Below are positions 43,846-52,608 of a DNA stretch of 64,000 nucleotides, in pieces. Both the position numbers and the translations under genes were made by a program. Source of the stretch: Larkinella knui. Lineage in GTDB: Bacteria; Bacteroidota; Bacteroidia; Cytophagales; Spirosomataceae. Each line of letters opens with the position of its first letter. Within the stretch, counting starts at the first letter, position 1. The stretch is taken from contig NZ_RQJP01000005.1 in assembly GCF_003858645.1 (NCBI RefSeq), positions 186,001 through 250,000 on the forward strand, in the 5' to 3' direction. A model generated the notes under the pieces. The model searched no databases. It worked only from the letters and a program-made list of their open reading frames with translations, and was not told where the DNA came from.

Positions 43846-46215
43846 ATGCTGAGCAACTACCTTAAAATCGCCCTGCGCAACCTCTGGCGCAACAAGTTAT
43901 ACACCGGTTTGAACGTCGGTGGACTGGCCATCGGGCTGGCGGCCTGTCTGCTGATGGCTTTGTATGTCGATCATGAATTTTCGTACGACGGGTTTCACAC
44001 CAACGCCGACCGGATTGTGCGCATAACGACCGATATGAAAACGCCGGAGTCGGTTTTATCGATAGCTTCCAGCCCGGTTCCGCTGGCGGAGGCCCTGAAA
44101 CGCGATTATCCGGAAGTCGAAACCGCCGTCCGTTTGCTGCCTGCTTCGGCGGTGGTGCGGCATCAGGACAAGGTGTTCAAAGAGCCGGACGTCTACTTTG
44201 CCGACAACAACGTTTTCTCGGTTTTCTCGCACCCCTTTCTGGCGGGAAATCCGGCTTCGGCGCTGGCGAATCCGAACAGTGCGGTTCTGACCGAACGGCT
44301 GGCCAAAACGTATTTTGGCAAAACGGATGTGCTCGGGAAAACCCTCGAATTCAACAAGCAGCTTTACCAGATTACCGGCGTCATGGCCGATGCGCCGAGC
44401 AATACCGATCTGCCGGTGAGCGCCTTGTTGTCCAAAGTGTTTACTGGGAGCCGCTCATGGGTGGAAGATGATTTTCCGTGCTACACCTACGTCCTTTTCC
44501 GGGATTGGCCCAATCTGCCGGTTTTTAGCAGGAAACTCACGCAGCTTGCCAACCGATACGCCAATCCGGAACTGAAAAAAATGGGCGCAGAGGGCTACTC
44601 GATCAGCTTCCCGATGGAGGTCCTGAAAGACGTTCATTACAGCCAGGGCAAAATGGCCGACACGCCCAAAGGCAATAAACAGTACGGCTATCTGTTCGCT
44701 TTCCTGTCGGTCTTCGTCCTGACCATTGCCGTGCTGAATTACATCAATCTGCTGACCGCCAAAGCCACCGAACGGGCCAAAGAAGTCGGAATTCGGAAAG
44801 CCAACGGCGCACAGCGCGGCCAGTTAATCCGGCAATTTCTGTTTGAATCACTCCTGCTGAGCGGTTTTTCGGTCAGTATCGCCGTGGTGCTGGTGTATGC
44901 CAGCAGTCCATTTTTCAACGAACTGTTACAAATTCGCCTGTCAATCGTCTTGTCAGAAGCCGTGCTGCTGACTGGTTTTACGTGGCTTCTCATCACCCTG
45001 GCGGGCGGTTTGTATCCGGCTTTTGTGTTGTCCAATTACCGCCCGGTGGAGGTGCTGAAAGGCCGCGGTCCGGTGTTCCGGATTGGCAGCTACGGAAAAG
45101 GCGCGTGGTTCCGTAAATCAGTGATCGTTTTTCAGTTCATCCTCGCCGTTGGCATGATTACCGGTGTGCTGGTGATTTACCGGCAAATGACCTTTCTGCA
45201 AACGAAAGATCTGGGTTTTACGAAAGACCGAATTCTGAGTGTTTACCTGCCCGACGATTCGACGGCGCGGGTCGCGGCCACCGCCTTTGCCACCAGTTTG
45301 AAAAACCGCAGTGAAGTCGGCGCGGTCACGGTGGGCTCCGGTTTGCAGCCCTCGGGTCTGATGCCGATGGCGTCTACCAACATTGTAACGAATGGACGAA
45401 AACGGGAAATCATGAGCAACTACCTGTTTGTCGACGATCAGTTTCTGCCCTTGCTGAACATGAAACTCAAGACCGGGCGAAACCTGTCGTCTCAATCGAA
45501 GGCCGACCGGTCTGGCGGTTTTATTGTCAACGAAGCCTTTGTCAAAATGGCGGGGTGGAAGGACGGAATCGGGCAAACCATCGGCGGGTTTAATTACAAA
45601 GGGGAGGTGGTTGGCGTGGTGAAAAATTTCCATTACCGATCCCTGCACAACCTGATCGAGCCGCTGGTGCTGGTATACAACACCTTTCCGGCCAGCACCG
45701 TCATGCTGCACCTGAAGGGCGGCCAGTTGCCGGTTGTGAGAGCCATCTGGCAGAAGCATTACCCGCTGTATCCGTTCGATTATGCGTTTCTGGACCAGTC
45801 GTTTGAGGCTCAATACCAGAAAGATCGGGTGTTGGCAACAGTTTTTAATGGTTTCGCAACATTAACCATCCTGGTTTCTTGTTTAGGACTATTCGGTTTT
45901 ATTACCTTTACAACCGGGCAACGAACAAAAGAGATTGGCATACGCAAGATTTTAGGCGCATCCGTCGTTAACGTGGTATTATTGCTCTCCAAGGATTTTC
46001 TCAAGTTAGTTATAATTGCCTTTTTCATTGCTGCTCCGGTTGCCTGGTATGCGCTGGATCGCTGGTTGCAGGATTTCGCGTACCGTGTCGGATTGGAAGG
46101 ATGGATCTTCGCAGCAGCGGGTGGTCTGGTCATACTGATTGCCGTGTTGACCGTGTCGTTTCAGTCCATTCAGGCCGCGTTGATGAATCCGGTTCAAAGT
46201 TTAAAATCAGAATAA
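43846..46215 (+). CDS. FtsX/MacB-type ABC transporter permease (2)
   Basis: A 789-residue permease of the same family as its neighbours (start M-L-S-N-Y-L-K-I-A-L-R-N-L-W-R-N-K; end V-Q-S-L-K-S-E). First FtsX domain around A-V-L-N-Y-I-N-L-L-T-A-K-A and E-V-G-I-R-K-A-N-G-A; second around F-I-T-F-T-T-G-Q-R-T-K-E-I-G-I-R-K-I-L-G. The stretch 45810-46050, encoding the second FtsX domain start, uses visibly AT-richer codons (TTA, ATA, AGA) than the rest, hinting at a mosaic origin. It lies 131 bp after permease 1. Substrate is unknown. Confidence 0.92.
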   Translation: MLSNYLKIALRNLWRNKLYTGLNVGGLAIGLAACLLMALYVDHEFSYDGFHTNADRIVRITTDMKTPESVLSIASSPVPLAEALKRDYPEVETAVRLLPASAVVRHQDKVFKEPDVYFADNNVFSVFSHPFLAGNPASALANPNSAVLTERLAKTYFGKTDVLGKTLEFNKQLYQITGVMADAPSNTDLPVSALLSKVFTGSRSWVEDDFPCYTYVLFRDWPNLPVFSRKLTQLANRYANPELKKMGAEGYSISFPMEVLKDVHYSQGKMADTPKGNKQYGYLFAFLSVFVLTIAVLNYINLLTAKATERAKEVGIRKANGAQRGQLIRQFLFESLLLSGFSVSIAVVLVYASSPFFNELLQIRLSIVLSEAVLLTGFTWLLITLAGGLYPAFVLSNYRPVEVLKGRGPVFRIGSYGKGAWFRKSVIVFQFILAVGMITGVLVIYRQMTFLQTKDLGFTKDRILSVYLPDDSTARVAATAFATSLKNRSEVGAVTVGSGLQPSGLMPMASTNIVTNGRKREIMSNYLFVDDQFLPLLNMKLKTGRNLSSQSKADRSGGFIVNEAFVKMAGWKDGIGQTIGGFNYKGEVVGVVKNFHYRSLHNLIEPLVLVYNTFPASTVMLHLKGGQLPVVRAIWQKHYPLYPFDYAFLDQSFEAQYQKDRVLATVFNGFATLTILVSCLGLFGFITFTTGQRTKEIGIRKILGASVVNVVLLLSKDFLKLVIIAFFIAAPVAWYALDRWLQDFAYRVGLEGWIFAAAGGLVILIAVLTVSFQSIQAALMNPVQSLKSE

Positions 46216-46343
46216 TTCTGAACCGGGATTACACGGATGAAAACGGTCCGCCGTAGCGGGATTACCTATGATTCGTTAACGCAGTCCAATCCTCTTAATT
46301 AGTTAATCTGCGTATCCCAGTTCAAGACAAACAGTAAACGCAC

Positions 46344-46949
46344 ATGAAAACAGCAATTACCCTCGCACTCTTCGGAATCAGTGTCGCGGCCCTTGGGCAG
46401 GAACGCTCGTCGATCAGCCGGAGCATCAACGACAACGGCAAAACGTTGCGTATAAAGATCGACGTCGAACAGTCCAGCCGCGCTATTCATTACGACCAGG
46501 AATTCGACGCGTCGGGAATGAGCAAGGAGGAAAAGGACGCGCTCATCAGCTCGATTCAGGATTCGCTGGGTGTGCATGTGGTGGTGAGTCCGCCCCGCGC
46601 TCCAAAACCGCCGGTGGCACCCCGGGGTGGTGTCAGACCGACGCGCTACGAGTCGGGCGAAGTGGCGGTGGTGGCCAGAGGAACCGGTAATTCCGGCAAC
46701 CGGTCGAGGAACGAGGATAGTAATTTGCCGAAAAACGTCATTGTGGCACCCGACGGAACACCCTACACCAAAACCGTCATCGAGGATGCTGAAAATAATC
46801 GGGTAAAGCTGAAATATGAGTACAAACTCGACGGCGAGGAACACGTTTTCGAGCGGACGATCAATCTGCAGGGCAAAAGCGAAACCGAAAAACAGCAGAT
46901 CATTGCCGAAACGGAGCGGAATCTGGGCCTGTCGAACGCCCGGAAATAA
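46344..46949 (+). CDS. Hypothetical exported protein
   Basis: A 201-residue secreted protein (signal peptide M-K-T-A-I-T-L-A-L-F-G, ending A-L-G-Q). The first half is beta-like with a charged helix (M-S-K-E-E-K-D-A-L-I-S-S-I-Q-D-S-L-G-V); a proline-rich linker (P-P-R-A-P-K-P-P-V-A-P-R) follows; the last part is beta-rich and charged. No family is recognised. It stands alone between permeases 2 and 3, with a clean terminator behind it. A role as periplasmic partner of the permeases is possible but unsupported. Confidence 0.7.
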   Translation: MKTAITLALFGISVAALGQERSSISRSINDNGKTLRIKIDVEQSSRAIHYDQEFDASGMSKEEKDALISSIQDSLGVHVVVSPPRAPKPPVAPRGGVRPTRYESGEVAVVARGTGNSGNRSRNEDSNLPKNVIVAPDGTPYTKTVIEDAENNRVKLKYEYKLDGEEHVFERTINLQGKSETEKQQIIAETERNLGLSNARK

Positions 46950-46990
46950 ACCTGACAACTCAACCGCTTAACCGGTATTGACATACATGG

Positions 46991-47031
46991 ACCCCGACTG
47001 AACGTGATTCGCTTCAGTCGGGGTTTTTATT
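46991..47031 (+). terminator. Rho-independent terminator
   Basis: A perfect 12-bp stem (ACCCCGACTGAA 46991-47002 with 47013-47024), a 10-nt loop, then TTTTATTT. It stands 41 bp after the hypothetical exported protein gene. Confidence 0.9.
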
Positions 47032-47122
47032 TACCCTTCGGCGAACCGACGCTGCAACGTTGGAATACCAAAGCGTGTCTCTTTGAAAGTTGCCCGAAAA
47101 GTGGCCAAAACCGCCCTGACCC

Positions 47123-49588
47123 ATGTTCCGGAATTACCTCAAAGTCGCCCTCCGCAGTCTCCGACGCGATCCGGTTTATTCAATCATTCACGTAACGGGC
47201 CTGTCCGTTGCCCTGGCCTTTGGGCTGCTGACTTACGCCTTTGTGCGGCACGAACGATCGTTCGACCGGTTTTATGCCGACGCCGACCGCATCTACCGGT
47301 TTGAATCGACCGACTTGTTCGATTTTGAAGGCAAGCCCAAACAGCATCCGCTGAATTTGCCGTTTTTTCCGGCCGAGGAACACCGGAGCTTGATTTTTTC
47401 GGTCGTTTTCGGGATCGAGATCAAGCAGCAAATGCCGGAATTTCAGGACGTTATCCGAATGGGTAGACTATCCGAAAGTGTGGTGAAATACGGAACGAAT
47501 GCCGTATATGAAAAGGCGATTCTGCAAACCGATTCCAATTACTTCACGTTTTTCTCGATTCCGTTGGCGATCGGCCAACCGCAGCAGGTGCTGGCTGGAT
47601 TGCACAACGCGGTTATTTCCGAGCGGTTGAGGCAGAAATTATTTGCCAACGCCAATCCGGTCGGCAAGGCCATTCAGTACGATGGTAAATTCTACACGGT
47701 ATCGGGCGTGATGCAAAACCCGCCGTCGAACACCGCCCTGAGTGCGGAACTGGTGGTGCGGCTGGAGAGCGATGACTATTACACCCGGCAGCTCGAACAA
47801 CGCTACAACACCAGCAACGTCTACACGCTCGGCAAGCTCAGTCGCAACGCTGCTCTGCCGCAGGTAACCGCGAAACTGGCATCGCTGGGGCCGCAGCTCT
47901 TCAACGAACTGATTCAGGATTTGTTGAAAGGCGCGTCGCCCGAGCACAAAAGCCGCCTGACCAACAACGGCTTTTTACTGACCATTCGCCCGCTGACGGA
48001 CACGCATTTTTCGTTTAATGAACGCTGGAACCGCACGGTTTCGCCAACGAATGTCTACCTGCTGGTGTCCATCAGCCTGCTGATTCTGCTCGTGGCCGGT
48101 CTGAATTACATCATCATCTCGCTGTCGAAACTGGCGGGGCGGTTGCAGGAAGTGGGCGTTCGGAAAGTGGTGGGGGCGGCTCCGCAGCAGCTGGCGGTGC
48201 AACTCTGGCTCGAAACCGTGGTGGTCGTCGGCCTGGCATCGGTCATCAGCCTGCTGCTGGCCTTCATTCTGCTGCCCACGTTCAATCAGTTGACCGACCG
48301 GGCGCTGGCGGTTTTCGACGTGTTGCAAACCGGCAATTTGCTGGGATTACTGGGCATGGTGCTGGTGGTCAGTCTGGTAGCGGGAATCTATCCGGCGCTG
48401 CTGTTCGCGCGCTTACAGCCCAACTTGTTTCTGGGTCAAAACCGCACCTATAAAATCAATCCGCTCGTGATTCAGGGAATGATGGGGACGCAGTTTGTGC
48501 TGTCGCTGGTGCTGGTGACGGCGGCCATTACGATGCATAAACAGTTGAATTTTGTGCAGGAAAAAGAACTCGGATTGACGAAAGAACTGGTTCTCAAGGT
48601 TAAAAACCTGCAAAAATTCGAAGACGGCAGCGGCCCCAAAATTTATGAGCGGTTGTTGCGTTATCAGGCCACCAATCCGGACGTGTTGCTGGTGGCCAGC
48701 AGTGCGGGCGGCTACGGCGAAGATGCTTTTAACCGCAACGGAACCAAAATTAAAGGACAGCAATACTGGGCGCTTCAGCAGTCGATCGATTACAATTTCT
48801 TTACCCTTCTGGGAATTAAGGTGAAAGAGGGTCGGCTCTTTTCGCCGGATTTTCGGTCGGATACAGCAAAAAGCGTCAAGGCGGTGGTGATCAACGAAAC
48901 GCTGGCCAAGTTGCTGGGCGATGAACTCATCCTCGGCAAACCGCTGGAAACCCTGGACGGCCGGACGGTGATCGGCGTGGTCAACGACCACAACATCGAA
49001 CCGCTGACGAAAGCTATTCAGCCGGCCTATTACAAACTGGGTCTTGACTTTCAGGGTGTTTTTTACCTGAAGCTGACGCCCGGAAATCTGCCGGCAAAAG
49101 TAACCCGCATCGCCCGCGACTGGCCGCAGCTTTCCGACGGGCAGCCCTTCGAATACTCCTTTCTGGATCAGGATCTGGAAGCGCGTTACCGCGACTACCA
49201 ACGCTGGACCACGCTGACCCAGCTCGCCACCGGCATTGCCTTGCTGATTGCGGCTTTGGGCCTGTTCGGGCTGGCGGGCATTCAGGCCATCAACCGCATG
49301 CGGGAAGTGGGCATCCGGAAAGTGATGGGCGCGACAGTCAGTCAATTGTGGCTATTGCTCAACCGCCGGACGCTGACGCTCGTCGCCGTAGCTTTTGTGC
49401 TGGCCATCCCGGTATCGACGTGGCTAATGAACCGCTGGCTGGCTAGTTTTGCCTACCGAATTTCGCTGAACTGGTCCATTTTTGCCCTGGCGGGCGGTTT
49501 GGGCTTCCTTGTGGCGCTGGCTGCCGTCAGTTATCACGCCATCCGGACGGCCTTGATGAATCCGGTGAAGTCACTGCGTTCGGAATAA
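47123..49588 (+). CDS. FtsX/MacB-type ABC transporter permease (3)
   Basis: An 821-residue permease, slightly longer than its siblings. It starts M-F-R-N-Y-L-K-V-A-L-R-S-L and has TM1 (H-V-T-G-L-S-V-A-L-A-F-G-L-L), the first FtsX domain with L-N-Y-I-I-I-S-L-S-K-L-A-G-R and E-V-G-V-R-K-V-V-G-A, and the second with G-I-Q-A-I-N-R-M-R-E-V-G-I-R-K-V-M-G-A, ending V-K-S-L-R-S-E. The T-x-x-R-T-K-E-I-G signature of the others is replaced by N-R-M-R-E-V-G, so this is a more divergent member. A nested inverted repeat lies 115 bp downstream. Confidence 0.92.
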   Translation: MFRNYLKVALRSLRRDPVYSIIHVTGLSVALAFGLLTYAFVRHERSFDRFYADADRIYRFESTDLFDFEGKPKQHPLNLPFFPAEEHRSLIFSVVFGIEIKQQMPEFQDVIRMGRLSESVVKYGTNAVYEKAILQTDSNYFTFFSIPLAIGQPQQVLAGLHNAVISERLRQKLFANANPVGKAIQYDGKFYTVSGVMQNPPSNTALSAELVVRLESDDYYTRQLEQRYNTSNVYTLGKLSRNAALPQVTAKLASLGPQLFNELIQDLLKGASPEHKSRLTNNGFLLTIRPLTDTHFSFNERWNRTVSPTNVYLLVSISLLILLVAGLNYIIISLSKLAGRLQEVGVRKVVGAAPQQLAVQLWLETVVVVGLASVISLLLAFILLPTFNQLTDRALAVFDVLQTGNLLGLLGMVLVVSLVAGIYPALLFARLQPNLFLGQNRTYKINPLVIQGMMGTQFVLSLVLVTAAITMHKQLNFVQEKELGLTKELVLKVKNLQKFEDGSGPKIYERLLRYQATNPDVLLVASSAGGYGEDAFNRNGTKIKGQQYWALQQSIDYNFFTLLGIKVKEGRLFSPDFRSDTAKSVKAVVINETLAKLLGDELILGKPLETLDGRTVIGVVNDHNIEPLTKAIQPAYYKLGLDFQGVFYLKLTPGNLPAKVTRIARDWPQLSDGQPFEYSFLDQDLEARYRDYQRWTTLTQLATGIALLIAALGLFGLAGIQAINRMREVGIRKVMGATVSQLWLLLNRRTLTLVAVAFVLAIPVSTWLMNRWLASFAYRISLNWSIFALAGGLGFLVALAAVSYHAIRTALMNPVKSLRSE

Positions 49589-49703
49589 GGAGTTAAGAGT
49601 TAATAAGTAAGAGTGAAGAATTGTTAGTGGAGGGTAATGAGTTACGAGTAAAGAATGAGGAGGTATAAGTCAAGCGTGAGGAGTCAGGAATGTCAGGCGT
49701 CGT

Positions 49704-49870
49704 TCGCGTGAAGGCCGGAGGCCTTTCCTGTTAATAGTCCAGAAACGGGTCCACACGTGTTTTGGAAGCTCCGGAGGAGCGGTCTGAAAACACGCTTAGG
49801 CCGCTCCTCCGGAGCTTCCAAGACACGTGGGTGATCAATGGTGCTATTAACAGAACGCCCTTCCAGGGCT
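49704..49870. repeat. Nested inverted repeat between permease 3 and the thi operon
   Basis: Inner arms about 49751-49782 and 49801-49831 (CACGTGT..GGAAGCTCCGGAGG..) pair over ~30 bp with few mismatches. Outer arms (AAGGCCGGAGGCCTTTCCTG near 49711, TTAATAG; and CTATTAACAG with CCCTTCCAGGGC near 49844-49868) pair less well. The same AGGCCGGAGGCCTTTCCTGT and GCTCCGGAGGAGCGGTCTGAA words recur at 61.33-61.40 kb, also after a permease gene. Confidence 0.85.
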
Positions 49871-50072
49871 TTTCGGCTAATTCGATGACCAGCGTCTTAG
49901 CCACGTACCCTTCGCTTTAGCCTTCAAATAAGCTGTGGTTCGGCAACGGCTTCCATACGCATTGAGGGTTTTCAACCATACTTTTATGTCGGCTGAACAG
50001 AAATACCGTTCAACATCACCCCACGCCGACAAGAAAAACGAAAAATCATTTTCCGGCTTACTCGTAAACCGT

Positions 50073-50080
50073 TACTTTAG
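50073..50080 (+). promoter_or_regulatory. Probable thi operon -7 box
   Basis: TACTTTAG, one mismatch from TAnnTTTG, placed about 13 bp before the first conserved base of the TPP riboswitch. That is the spacing expected if transcription begins just ahead of the aptamer. Confidence 0.4.
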
Positions 50081-50092
50081 CGGCCATGAATG

Positions 50093-50168
50093 GCTTTGGG
50101 GGTGTCCTGCGCGGACTGAGATAATACCCTTCGAACCTGACACAGTTGAGACTGTCGTAGGGAAAAGC
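50093..50168 (+). promoter_or_regulatory. TPP (THI-element) riboswitch
   Basis: Conserved aptamer blocks appear in order: closing stem GCTTT/AAAGC, GGGGGTGTCC, GGACTGAGATAATACCC, GAACCTGACACAG, and GACTGTCGTAGGGAA. CTGAGA and ACCTGA are the thiamin pyrophosphate-binding cores. It precedes thiM by ~95 nt and should lower expression of the salvage operon when TPP is plentiful. No obvious terminator stem follows, so control of translation initiation at the GTG start is likely. Confidence 0.95.
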
Positions 50169-50262
50169 TGGAGAGAACGCTCGCTTCTTTCTTTTGGATT
50201 TCCGTATCGGGAACGCACCCACGCGTCCATTCAGCTTTTGCTCACATCAAAACCCGGTATTG

Positions 50263-51054
50263 GTGAATACGACCCTCGAACACGATTTGAACGCCCTGCG
50301 GGCTGTGGCTCCGCTGGTGCATAACATCACGAATTACGTGGTGATGAATTACTCCGCCAATGCCCTGCTGGCCGTCGGTGCGTCGCCGGTGATGGCCCAC
50401 GCCATCGAGGAAGTCGAAGAAATGGCGGGCATTGCCGGCGCTCTGGTGATCAACATCGGGACACTTTCCGCACCCTGGGTGCAGGCTATGAAACTGGCGA
50501 TGAAAAAAGCCGCCGACCTCGGAAAACCGATTGTGCTGGACCCGGTTGGTGCGGGCGCAACCCACTACCGAAATACCGTGCTGGCCGAACTGCTGGAAAC
50601 CGCACCGCCTGCGGTGATTCGCGGCAATGCCTCCGAAATTCTGGCGCTGGCCGGTTTGGGCGGGCAAACCAAAGGTGTCGACAGTACGGCGTCGTCGATG
50701 AGCAGCCTGGACGCGGCCCACGCCCTCAGCGAGCGGTTCGGCTGCGTCGTCAGTGTCAGCGGGGCCATCGATGTCATTGTGCAGAAAGACCGGGTTTCGT
50801 ACGTGGAAAACGGCCATCCGCTCATGACCAAAGTGACGGGCATGGGCTGCTCGGCGTCGGCCATTGCCGGGGCGTTTTGCGCGGTTCAACCGGATTCGTT
50901 TCTGGCGGCTGCTACGGCTGCGGCAACGATGGGCGTTTGCGGACAACTGGCTTTTAGCAAAGCCACCGCGCCCGGTAGTTTCCAGATCGCCTTTCTGGAT
51001 GCACTTTTTGAATTGACGTCTGAAAAACTCGTTGAACTGGCGCGGGTGCGATAA
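50263..51054 (+). CDS. thiM: Hydroxyethylthiazole kinase
   Basis: Phosphorylates 4-methyl-5-hydroxyethylthiazole for thiamin salvage. The 263-residue product has L-V-H-N-I-T-N-Y-V-V-M-N-Y-S-A-N near the start, G-A-S-P-V-M-A-H-A, V-L-D-P-V-G-A-G-A-T, R-G-N-A-S-E-I and the catalytic-loop K-V-T-G-M-G-C-S-A-S-A. The GTG at 50263 is chosen because it places the family motif at the usual distance; an in-frame TTG at 50194 would add residues without homology. First gene of the riboswitch-controlled thi operon. Confidence 0.95.
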   Translation: MNTTLEHDLNALRAVAPLVHNITNYVVMNYSANALLAVGASPVMAHAIEEVEEMAGIAGALVINIGTLSAPWVQAMKLAMKKAADLGKPIVLDPVGAGATHYRNTVLAELLETAPPAVIRGNASEILALAGLGGQTKGVDSTASSMSSLDAAHALSERFGCVVSVSGAIDVIVQKDRVSYVENGHPLMTKVTGMGCSASAIAGAFCAVQPDSFLAAATAAATMGVCGQLAFSKATAPGSFQIAFLDALFELTSEKLVELARVR

Positions 51055-51067
51055 ATGCGTCAGATAA

Positions 51068-51152
51068 AGAGTAGAGATGTGAGACAAAAGACACCTTGAA
51101 CAAGTCAATGGTGAACCGCATCTCTATTCTCTTGTCTCACCTCTGTTGTCAA
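51068..51152. repeat. Imperfect inverted repeat between thiM and thiE
   Basis: GTAGAGATGTGAGACAAAAGA (about 51070-51092) pairs imperfectly with TCTTGTCTCACCTCTGTTG (about 51131-51150). It starts ~15 nt after the thiM stop and ends close to thiE, so it could tune thiE relative to thiM or be a decayed member of the stop-anchored repeats. Confidence 0.55.
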
Positions 51153-51160
51153 GTTAAACT

Positions 51161-51790
51161 ATGCAACTCTATTTAGTAACCGATGAACCTGCCTGCCGGG
51201 GCCGCGACCTGTTTTGGGTCGTCGAGGAAGCCGTCAGAGGGGGCGTTACGATGGTGCAACTGCGCGAAAAATCGCTCGGCACGCGGGCGTTTGTGGACCG
51301 GGCCATCCGTCTGAAAGCGTTGTTGAAACCGTATAACGTTCCGCTGATCATCAATGATCGGGTCGATGTGGCGCTGGCCAGCGATGCCGACGGCGTTCAC
51401 ATCGGACAAAGCGACCTGCCCTACGAAACCGTACGTGCCCTGCTGCCGCCCGGAAAAATCATCGGTTTATCGGCCGAAACGAAGGAACACGTTCGGGAGG
51501 CCGAAAATTGGGAGCTTACGTATCTGGCTCTGAGTCCGTTGTACGCGACGCCTTCCAAAACCGATCACGCCGAGCCGTGGGGACTGGCGGGTTTGCAATG
51601 GGTGCGCGCCAACAGCCGCCATCCGCTGGTGGTCATTGGCGGATTGAATGGGGAGAATACCGCCGAAGCGATTGAAAACGGAGCGGACGGCATTGCGGTT
51701 ATTTCCGCGATCTGTAGTGCCGAATCGCCCCGAACGGCGGCTTACCAACTGAAAAACACGATCCAAAACGCCCTGAATAAAATCGTATGA
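51161..51790 (+). CDS. thiE: Thiamine-phosphate synthase
   Basis: Joins HMP-pyrophosphate and thiazole phosphate to thiamin phosphate. The 209-residue TIM-barrel shows M-V-Q-L-R-E-K-S-L-G (pyrophosphate-binding), L-I-I-N-D-R-V-D-V-A-L, D-G-V-H-I-G-Q-S-D-L, L-S-P-L-Y-A-T-P-S-K-T-D-H and V-I-G-G-L-N-G-E-N. Normal family length. It overlaps thiD by 4 bp (ATGA). Confidence 0.96.
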   Translation: MQLYLVTDEPACRGRDLFWVVEEAVRGGVTMVQLREKSLGTRAFVDRAIRLKALLKPYNVPLIINDRVDVALASDADGVHIGQSDLPYETVRALLPPGKIIGLSAETKEHVREAENWELTYLALSPLYATPSKTDHAEPWGLAGLQWVRANSRHPLVVIGGLNGENTAEAIENGADGIAVISAICSAESPRTAAYQLKNTIQNALNKIV

Positions 51791-52608
51791 AACGCTATCC
51801 AACGGTATTGACCATTGCAGGCTCGGACAGTGGCGGTGGGGCCGGCATTCAGGCTGATTTAAAGACGTTTGCGGCTTTGGGGGCCTATGGAACCGCGGCC
51901 ATTACGGCGCTAACCGCCCAGAATACGCAGGGTGTCCGGGCGATTCACGCCGTTCCGGCGGCTTTTTTGCGGGAACAACTGGAAGCGGTTTTTGAGGACA
52001 TCACCATCGACGCCGTAAAAATCGGGATGATCAATACCGTCGATGTGGTGGAGGTGATTGCCGGTGTTCTGGACCGTTTTCAGCCGCCGTTCGTGGTTTT
52101 CGATCCGGTGATGGTGGCGACGAGTGGCGCGAAACTGATTCTCGACGAAACCGTCGGTGTGCTGAAAACCCAGCTTTTTCCCCGCGCCACCCTGATTACG
52201 CCCAACCTGGACGAAGCCCGAATGCTACTGAAAAAACCGATCGAATCGGTTGACCAGATGCGGGAAGCGGCCGAAGAGCTAATCGCACAGGGTTGCCGGG
52301 CGGTATTGCTGAAAGGCGGGCATCTTGTTGCGGCCCGGCTCTATGATGTGCTGGCGGTTCGGGGCGAAGCAACGCAGGTGTTTGAATCAGAATACATTGC
52401 CAGTAAAAATGTCCACGGAACCGGTTGCACACTTTCGTCGGCGATTGCTACGTATCTGGCGTTGGGCCACGCGCTGACGGAGGCTGTTTCGCTGGCGAAA
52501 GCGTACGTTTCTGGTGCTATTCAGGCCGGAAAAGACATCACGACCGGGCAGGGTTCCGGCCCGCTGAATCATTCCTATGCCCCAAAACCAATGCAAATCC
52601 GCTCATGA
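51787..52608 (+). CDS. thiD: Hydroxymethylpyrimidine (phosphate) kinase
   Basis: Phosphorylates HMP and HMP-phosphate. The 273-residue ribokinase-fold protein has T-I-A-G-S-D-S-G-G-G-A-G-I-Q-A-D at the N-terminus, A-V-K-I-G-M-I, V-F-D-P-V-M-V-A-T-S-G, T-P-N-L-D-E-A and the C-terminal anion-hole motif H-G-T-G-C-T-L-S-S-A-I-A. Its start overlaps thiE and its stop overlaps tenA (4 bp each), indicating tight translational coupling. Confidence 0.96.
   Translation: MKRYPTVLTIAGSDSGGGAGIQADLKTFAALGAYGTAAITALTAQNTQGVRAIHAVPAAFLREQLEAVFEDITIDAVKIGMINTVDVVEVIAGVLDRFQPPFVVFDPVMVATSGAKLILDETVGVLKTQLFPRATLITPNLDEARMLLKKPIESVDQMREAAEELIAQGCRAVLLKGGHLVAARLYDVLAVRGEATQVFESEYIASKNVHGTGCTLSSAIATYLALGHALTEAVSLAKAYVSGAIQAGKDITTGQGSGPLNHSYAPKPMQIRS

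Noticed and set aside
47061-47075. TGGAATACCAAAGC upstream of permease 3 as a sigma-54 promoter
   Set aside because: Spacing between the GG and GC is one base short and no paired upstream sites exist.
49704-49870. Insertion sequence or MITE
   Set aside because: No target-site duplication or transposase could be seen; the structure fits the window-wide inverted-repeat pattern better.
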